Shown here piece by piece: positions 59,016-64,000 of a stretch of DNA of 64,000 bases (its first letter is position 1; every line of letters begins with the position of its first letter). The DNA comes from Sva-07 sp963717385. GTDB taxonomy: Bacteria > Actinomycetota > Acidimicrobiia > Acidimicrobiales > Ilumatobacteraceae. A program made the position numbers and the translations under genes. The DNA is taken from positions 1-64,000 of the forward strand of contig CAVQWE010000001.1 in the NCBI GenBank assembly GCA_963717385.1, in the 5' to 3' direction. The notes below the pieces were generated by a model, which was given only the letters and a program-made list of their open reading frames with translations, was not told where the DNA came from and ran no database searches.

Positions 59016-60449
59016 GCTGTGGCCCGTCGCTCGTCACGGCGCAGGCGCCGTCCGAGCCGCCACGCACGCCAACGTTCCAACGGTGTGGGATCGTCGGGGA
59101 GCTCACCCAATCGGCGGGCCGACGAGTCGGACAGGCGGATCAGGAGTGCGAGCAGCACGTAGTTGGCCACCAGCGACGAGCCGCCGTAGCTGACGAACGG
59201 CAACGTGATGCCGGTGAGCGGCACCACTTTGATCACGCCGCCGATGATGACGAATGCCTGCACGCCCACGATCGTGGTGAGGCCGACGGCCAACAGCTTT
59301 TCGAAGGTGCGGTCGGTGCGCAGTGCGATGCGCAGACCGGCGCCGACGATCAGCACGAACGCCATCAGCACCGCGGACGCTCCGATCAGACCCCACTCCT
59401 CGCCGATCGACGCGAAGATGAAGTCGTTCTCGGCGTACGGCACCTGGCCCGGGTTGCCGCGCCCGAGTCCGGTGCCGGTCAGCCCGCCGTCGGCGAGGCC
59501 GTAGATCCCCTGGATGATCTGGTAGCCGTCGTCGAGCGGGTCGGCCCACGGGTCGAGCCAGATCGAGACTCGGGTCTGGACGTGGCCGAACTGGGTCCAT
59601 GCGAACGTAGGCGGCGCCGGCGAAGAGCACGACGCCGGTCACCAGATAGCTGACGCGTTCGGTGGCCACCCACATCATCACCACGAACAACGTGAAGAAC
59701 AGCAGCGAAGATCCCAAGTCCTTCTGGAACACCATCACCAACACGGCGAAGCCCCACGCCATCAGGATCGGTGCGATGTAGCGGGGCTCGGGAAGGCGCA
59801 GCGGGCCGATCCTCCACGTCGATGCGGCGATCAGCTCCCGGCGGTCGGCGAGATACGACGCGAAGAAGATGGCGAGGAACAACTTGGCGAATTCGCCGGG
59901 TTGGAAGTTGACCGGACCGAGGCTGACCCAGATGCGTGCACCGTTGATGGTTCGTCCCACGCCGGGAATCAGCGGCAGGACCAACAGCGTCGCTCCGGCG
60001 AAGAAGAACAGCCAGCTGTAGCGAGCCAGGTCGCTCGCGCGCTGCACGACGAGCAGCGTGACGACGAACGCGACGATGGCGACGAGACTCCAGGTGGCTT
60101 GGAGCCCGGCGAGTTCGTCGTCGAGGCGGGCGATCATGACGAAGCCGATGCCGTGCAGGAGCGCAGCGAGCGGGAGCAGCGTGCCATCTGCGCCGCGGGC
60201 GACGATGCGCACCACGACATGGGCGCACAGCAGCATCCCGAGCAGGATCGCGACGAAGAAGATGATGCCGGGTGGGATCTCGGCGTTCGTGCCGAGCGCG
60301 GTGACGGTGTACGCGGCACCGGTGATGAGTGCCGCCATCACGAGCAGCGTCAGTTCGGTGGTTCGTCGGCTCCGGGCGAGCGGCGAGTCGGGACGTTCGA
60401 CGATGTCGCCGGCCTCGACGTGCCACGTGGGCGCCGCGGTGTCGGTCAC
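59012..60449 (-). CDS. rodA: RodA/FtsW-family SEDS glycosyltransferase (frameshifted)
   Basis: About 478 residues with ten hydrophobic helices. SEDS features: FQPGEFAKLFLAIFFASYLA in one frame and YAENDFIFASIGEEWGLIGA, ITLPFVSYGGSSLVANYVLL in the next. The frame switches near 59605 (AAYV in one, FAWTQFGHVQTRVS in the other), needing one indel. A break in this gene, which is expected to be essential, strongly suggests a consensus error. RodA/FtsW polymerises lipid II with its cognate class B PBP (PbpA, next gene). Overlaps pstP and pbpA by four bases each. Confidence 0.9.
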
Positions 60450-61842
60450 GGTCCGCTGGTGGTGGTCGCACCGCCCGGCGCGCCAGCGGTGCCCGCGGCC
60501 GCATCGGTCGTGGTGGGAGCGAGCGTCGTGGTCGTGGTGGTGGTCGTGGTCGTCGTGGTCGTGGTGGTGCCGCTGTTGATGAACTCGAAGGCTTCATCGA
60601 AGCTGTCGAAACGCGGTTCGTCGTCGATCGCTTCGGCAACATCGGGATCGAAGTCGCCACGATCTGGTCCGGTGGCATTTTCTGTCGGGTCGATCCACAG
60701 CACGCCGCCGGGGCGCCCCTCGTAGATGATTGCCTGGCCGTTGTCGTCGAACGCCACGAACCAGCCGCTGCGCGCCCAGGCGGAGAACACCACGAACGCG
60801 ATCACCAGGAGTGCCGCCACCGCGAACGCGCTGAGCAGACGAACGACCGAGCGTCGCCGGCTCGTGGTCTGGGGTTCGTCGGTCGCGGGTGCGTCGGCCT
60901 CGGCGTCTGCAATCGCTGGGTCGGGATCGAGTTCGAGCGTTCCCGCTGGTGTCGGGTCGGTGCCGGCTTCGGCCCACACCGGCACCACGTCGAGTTCTTG
61001 GGTCGGGTCTGGCGGTTCGTCGCCCTCGACCACATCGACCACGACCACGGTGATGTTGTCGCGTCCCCCGCTTCGTTGGCCTTTTCGACGAGCCGATCGG
61101 CGGCGACCTGCGGATCGGATTCGATCGTCAGCGTGGACGCGATGTCGACGTCGGCGACCTCGTCGACCAGGCCGTCGCTGCACAACAGGAAACGGTCGCC
61201 GCGGATCAGCGGCAGTGTCCACCAGTCGACGCGAACCTCGGGTTCGATGCCGAGTGCCCTGGTGATGATGTTGCGACGGGGGTGATCGCGTGCCTCGGCC
61301 TCGGTGATGTGGCCGGTGGCCACGAGTTCTTGCACATAGCTGTGGTCGACCGTGACCCGTCGGAGGCGTCCGTGACGAAAGAGGTAGGTGCGGGAATCTC
61401 CGACGTTGGCGAGCACGAGCGCCTCGCTCGGAACGGCGGGTGTCACCGGCGTGAGGTCACCGGGTTGGTCCGGGTCGGTGTCGATGCCGTCGTTGAGGTC
61501 GATGTTCGGTGCGGCGCGTCCGGCGTACGGGTCGCTGATGACGGCGATCGCCGTGACGGTGGTGCCCATGCCGTGCTGGCCTGGATTGGCGATCGCGGCC
61601 CGGAAGATGTCGCCGTTGGCGACCCGGATCGCCTCGACCACCTCGGGCGCTGCGGGGGGCTGGTCGCCTTCGAGGAGTTCGCCGATCCGGTCGACGGCGA
61701 TCTGGCTGGCGACTTCGCCCGCCTCGTGGCCGCCCATGCCGTCGGCGACGACGAACAAGCGGTCGGTGACCAGCAGGTTGTCCTCGTTCTCGGGTCGGAG
61801 TTGGCCGGTGTGGGTGGACGATCCGGCGCGCAGGTCAGCCAT
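60446..61842 (-). CDS. pstP: PP2C-type Ser/Thr phosphatase PstP (frameshifted)
   Basis: About 465 residues. The PP2C domain has RPENEDNLLVTDRLFVVADG, MGGHEAGEVASQ, LANVGDSRTYLFR, LLCSDGLVDEV and GGRDNITVVVVDV. A single helix (AFAVAALLVIAFVVFSAW) leads to an extracytoplasmic stretch and a poly-Thr tail. The frame breaks near 61068 inside a G5 run just before RDNITVV, a classic homopolymer-error site. It dephosphorylates PknB substrates. Located between fhaB and rodA as in mycobacteria. Confidence 0.92.
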
Positions 61843-61876
61843 CAGTCGAGCTCCGTCGCTGCGTGTGTCGCGCAGT

Positions 61877-62425
61877 TCATTGCGCCTCGATCACGGTCGT
61901 GCCGGCCTGCACCCGGTCGCCCGGATGGAGCAGTTTGCTGCCGGAGAGTTTCGAGCCGTTGTGGAAGGTGCCGTTGGTGGAGCCCAGGTCTTCGACCATC
62001 GGCTGGCCGTCGTAGTCGTAGAAGCGGACGTGGCGCTGGGAGATGTAGGCGTCGTCGTCGATGACGATGGCGCACGTCGGGTCGCGGCCGAGCACGATCT
62101 CACCGGCGAGCGCCACGGTGACACCGCGACGCGACCTGGGTTCGAGCATCACGAGTCGGCTGGCGCGACCGCGCTGCGGTTTCGATTGCCGCTTCGACTT
62201 CTTCGCGGTCGGTGGAGCGGCTGCCGCTACGGCTGCAGCGGGGCGACCCATCGGTGTGGTCTGGCCGGCCGCCGATGGTGCCACGCGCTGGCGGGGGGCG
62301 CCGATCATCGGCCGTCGGCTCGGCGTGCGTACCTCGCTCCACACCGCCCACAGGACGCGAGCGAAGAACAGATAGAGCAGTCCGAGGAGGACGAACTTCA
62401 AGATGGTCAGAACTTGGTCGGTCAT
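61877..62425 (-). CDS. fhaB: FHA-domain membrane protein FhaB (FipA-like)
   Basis: A 182-residue protein with one N-terminal helix (LKFVLLGLLYLFFARVLWAV), a basic/Ala linker, and a C-terminal FHA domain: IVLGRDPTCAIVIDDDAYIS, SQRHVRFYDYDG, EDLGSTNGTFHNG. FHA domains bind phosphothreonine; FhaB links PknA/PknB signalling to the divisome. ATG at 62425 begins the membrane helix. It is second in the cluster, 35 bases before pstP. Confidence 0.92.
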   Translation of the reverse strand: MTDQVLTILKFVLLGLLYLFFARVLWAVWSEVRTPSRRPMIGAPRQRVAPSAAGQTTPMGRPAAAVAAAAPPTAKKSKRQSKPQRGRASRLVMLEPRSRRGVTVALAGEIVLGRDPTCAIVIDDDAYISQRHVRFYDYDGQPMVEDLGSTNGTFHNGSKLSGSKLLHPGDRVQAGTTVIEAQ

Positions 62426-62450
62426 GGCTGGGAGCTCGAGCTCCGGTCGT

Positions 62451-63113
62451 TCAAGACGCCTCGAACCGGACGTGGGTGGAGCCGAAGCTGATGATGTCGC
62501 CGTCGCGCAGCGCCTGGTCGCCGACGATCTTGACGCCGTTGACCATCGTGCCGTTGGTGGAGCCGAGATCGCTGACGACGTAGCCGGACCCGCCCGCTTT
62601 GACTTCGGCGTGGTTGCGACTGATGTTGCTGTCATCGATCGAGATCGTGCATTCGGGCAAACGCCCGACGGTGACCTTTCGGCCTGCGAGATCGACGCGG
62701 TTCCCCGACGGCAGCACCAGCGAACCCATGCCGGGGCCGGTGGAGGCCTGCTTGAGCTGGCTGACGATGTTGAACCGGCCGCTGCGCAGCCCGTTGTCGA
62801 CGGCGAGTTGCACCGTGACCGGACCCATGAAGTGGTAGCCCTCTTCCCGGGCGTATTCGCGTGCGGCCTCGGCGAGTTCGGAGACGAGAGCATCTTCGAT
62901 CTCGTTGAAGCTGGTGTGATCGATGGCGCTCAGCACCACGGTGAAGTCGTTGGGGACGATGCGGCGTCCCTTGACGTCGACCGAGCGTTGGTCGTCCATT
63001 TCGCGCACGAGACGGCGGCCGAGTTCGATGGGGCGTATCGAGCCCTTGGAGCGACGAAAGAACACGCCATCGACCATACGCTCCAAACGGTGCTCCAGTG
63101 ACTGCAATCCCAT
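62451..63113 (-). CDS. fhaA: FhaA: DUF3662 + FHA domain protein
   Basis: A 220-residue protein. N-terminal DUF3662 region (SLEHRLERMVDGVFFRRSKG, PNDFTVVLS) and a C-terminal FHA domain with VTVGRLPECTISIDDSNISR, NHAEVKAGGSGYVV, LGSTNGTMVNG. Mycobacterial FhaA is longer through an extra linker, so this is the compact form. It binds phosphorylated PknB and MurJ-type partners. The first gene of the cluster; its promoter should lie between 63114 and the tRNA gene, a region with a tandem repeat. Confidence 0.92.
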   Translation of the reverse strand: MGLQSLEHRLERMVDGVFFRRSKGSIRPIELGRRLVREMDDQRSVDVKGRRIVPNDFTVVLSAIDHTSFNEIEDALVSELAEAAREYAREEGYHFMGPVTVQLAVDNGLRSGRFNIVSQLKQASTGPGMGSLVLPSGNRVDLAGRKVTVGRLPECTISIDDSNISRNHAEVKAGGSGYVVSDLGSTNGTMVNGVKIVGDQALRDGDIISFGSTHVRFEAS

Positions 63114-63179
63114 AGGTGGGTCGCCAGACTACTGCCCCCATCAGGCCCCTCACCGTCGCTCCGTCGCCCCGTGCCCTGA

Positions 63180-63280
63180 GTGATGAGCCAAGCGGTCCTG
63201 GCGGTGCGGTTCGCTCATCACTTCCGCCCCCGTCCGCCGAGTGATGAGCCAAGCGGTCCTGGGGGTGCGGTTCGCTCATC
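63180..63280. repeat. Tandem repeat, two copies of about 40 bp at 61-bp period, each a hairpin
   Basis: Copies at 63180-63219 and 63241-63280 differ at one base (GGCGGT versus GGGGGT). Each begins with GTGATGAGC and ends GCTCATC, so each can form a 7-bp outer stem. They lie between fhaA and the divergent tRNA-Leu gene. No known family recognised. Confidence 0.75.
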
Positions 63281-63345
63281 GCTCGGTGCTGCCGGCGCCG
63301 CGCGTGCCAAGCGTTGTTGCGAGCGCTAACGTTCGTGCTCCACTT

Positions 63346-63428
63346 GCGCGAGTGGCGGAATGGCAGACGCGCCAGCTTCAGGTGCTGGTGTCCGAAAGGG
63401 CGTGGGGGTTCAAGTCCCCCCTCGCGCA
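63346..63428 (+). tRNA. tRNA-Leu (anticodon CAG)
   Basis: Acceptor GCGCGAG pairs with CTCGCGC at the 3' end. The anticodon stem CCAGC/GCTGG holds loop TTCAGGT with anticodon CAG at 63379-63381; the long variable arm is class II; the T-arm is GGGGG-TTCAAGT-CCCCC. No CCA is encoded. It is in the same place as leuT next to fhaA in M. tuberculosis. Confidence 0.95.
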
Positions 63429-63430
63429 CG

Positions 63431-63459
63431 AGAAATCCCTTGCACTGCAAGGGATTTCT
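63431..63459 (+). terminator. Hairpin after tRNA-Leu
   Basis: AGAAATCCCTTGCA faces its exact complement around a single C, giving an effective stem of about 12 bp. It begins 3 bases after the tRNA 3' end and is followed by T-C-G. Probable tRNA terminator. Confidence 0.75.
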
Positions 63460-63509
63460 TCGCGTCTCGGGGCTCATCGTCGGTTGGTCGGCGTCGTAGG
63501 GTCGCGAGC

Positions 63510-64000
63510 GTGAACCAGCGTCGCGTCGTCGTCACCGGAGTCAATCGCGGTCTGGGACGGGCTCTCGCTGAGCGATTCATCGAGCGCGGTCACCGTGTGT
63601 GGGGGACGAGCCGCAACGGCGATGCTCCCGAGGGGGTCGAGTCGTGTGTTCCCCTCGATCTCAGCAGCGAGGAGTCGGTGCTCGAGGCCGCGCGCACCAT
63701 CAGCCACGAAACCGATGGGATCGATCTCCTCGTCAACTCTGCCGGGGCCGATGCCCGCGCCTTCGGGGCGCCGGAGGATGATCGCGGCCCCTTCGACTTC
63801 GACGCGGCGGTGTTCAATGCGGTGCTGGAGGTGAACGTGACGGGCCCGATGCTGGTGACCCGCCACCTGCTCCCGCTCCTGCGGTCGGGTGGTCACCCGA
63901 TGGTGATCAACATCAGTTCCCAACTCGGATCGATGCATGTCGCTGCGGGCAAGGGCCGAGACACCGCCTACTGCGTTTCGAAGGCAGCGTTGAACATGTT
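63510..64000 (+). CDS. Short-chain dehydrogenase/reductase (3' partial)
   Basis: A frame open to the window end, 163 residues visible, GTG start at 63510. NAD(P)-binding TGVNRGLGRALAERFIERG, the NSAG motif in LLVNSAGADARAFG, active-site Ser in NISSQLGSM, and the catalytic YxxxK in AYCVSKAALNM. It is a classical SDR; substrate unknown. The arginine-containing glycine motif suggests NADPH. The C-terminal third lies outside the window. Confidence 0.88.
   Translation, partial: MNQRRVVVTGVNRGLGRALAERFIERGHRVWGTSRNGDAPEGVESCVPLDLSSEESVLEAARTISHETDGIDLLVNSAGADARAFGAPEDDRGPFDFDAAVFNAVLEVNVTGPMLVTRHLLPLLRSGGHPMVINISSQLGSMHVAAGKGRDTAYCVSKAALNM

Overview
The window is high-GC DNA from a free-living actinobacterium. 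WhiB, CrgA, an Rv2466c-type (mycothiol-dependent) reductase, a deazaflavin (F420)-type reductase and a complete fhaA-fhaB-pstP-rodA-pbpA-pknB cell-wall cluster all fit that phylum. A green-type proton-pumping rhodopsin, many beta-oxidation genes and a DabAB inorganic-carbon pump suggest a planktonic lineage such as Acidimicrobiia/Ilumatobacter-like; this placement is inference from gene content only. I see no prophage, transposase, integrase, CRISPR array or rRNA.

Layout. 0-7 kb: a partial kinase-flippase fusion, a MarR regulator, a decayed flippase paralogue, a CPA2 antiporter and an exported CAP/cadherin-like protein. 7-13 kb: DUF4126 protein, lipoprotein acylase, enoyl-CoA hydratase, acyl-CoA ligase. 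12.9-18.3 kb: a five-gene plus-strand operon dabB-dabA-PII-like-ferritin-like-[2Fe-2S] protein. 18.3-20.7 kb: a methyltransferase and an HTH-MurA-like gene, both broken by several frameshifts. 20.7-28.7 kb: F420-type reductase, amidohydrolase, HupE/NicO metal-transport pair with a very large His-rich loop, PPK2, an Fe/2OG dioxygenase, WhiB. 28.9-30.6 kb: rhodopsin divergent from a B12-binding, CarH-like regulator. 30.6-33.7 kb: acyl-CoA dehydrogenase divergent from MarR-thiolase. 33.8-43.1 kb: DUF4097 protein, adenylate cyclase, DUF72, nucleoside hydrolase, Rv2466c-like and VOC proteins, a heterodimeric ABC exporter, a CGNR-like protein and a SWEET-like transporter. 43.3-54.2 kb: CspA, ArsR-MMPL pair, rRNA methylase, thioesterase, ferredoxin reductase-like protein, aminotransferase, second acyl-CoA ligase. 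54.2-63.4 kb: crgA, trpG/pabA, pknB, pbpA, rodA, pstP, fhaB, fhaA and tRNA-Leu(CAG) in the order known near the mycobacterial origin, but with no pknA. The window ends inside an SDR gene.

The most interesting locus is 29.7-30.6 kb. Four TTAGC repeats, spaced exactly 10 bp apart, overlap a good candidate promoter of the rhodopsin gene. The divergent gene encodes an HTH protein with the W-x9-EH motif of adenosylcobalamin photoreceptors of the CarH family. This suggests that a B12 light sensor controls a light-driven proton pump.

Caution: about 16 single-base frame breaks lie in otherwise well-conserved genes, including rodA and pstP. I read most of them as consensus errors in the underlying sequence rather than real pseudogenes. 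Broken genes are listed over their full span, with the approximate break positions.
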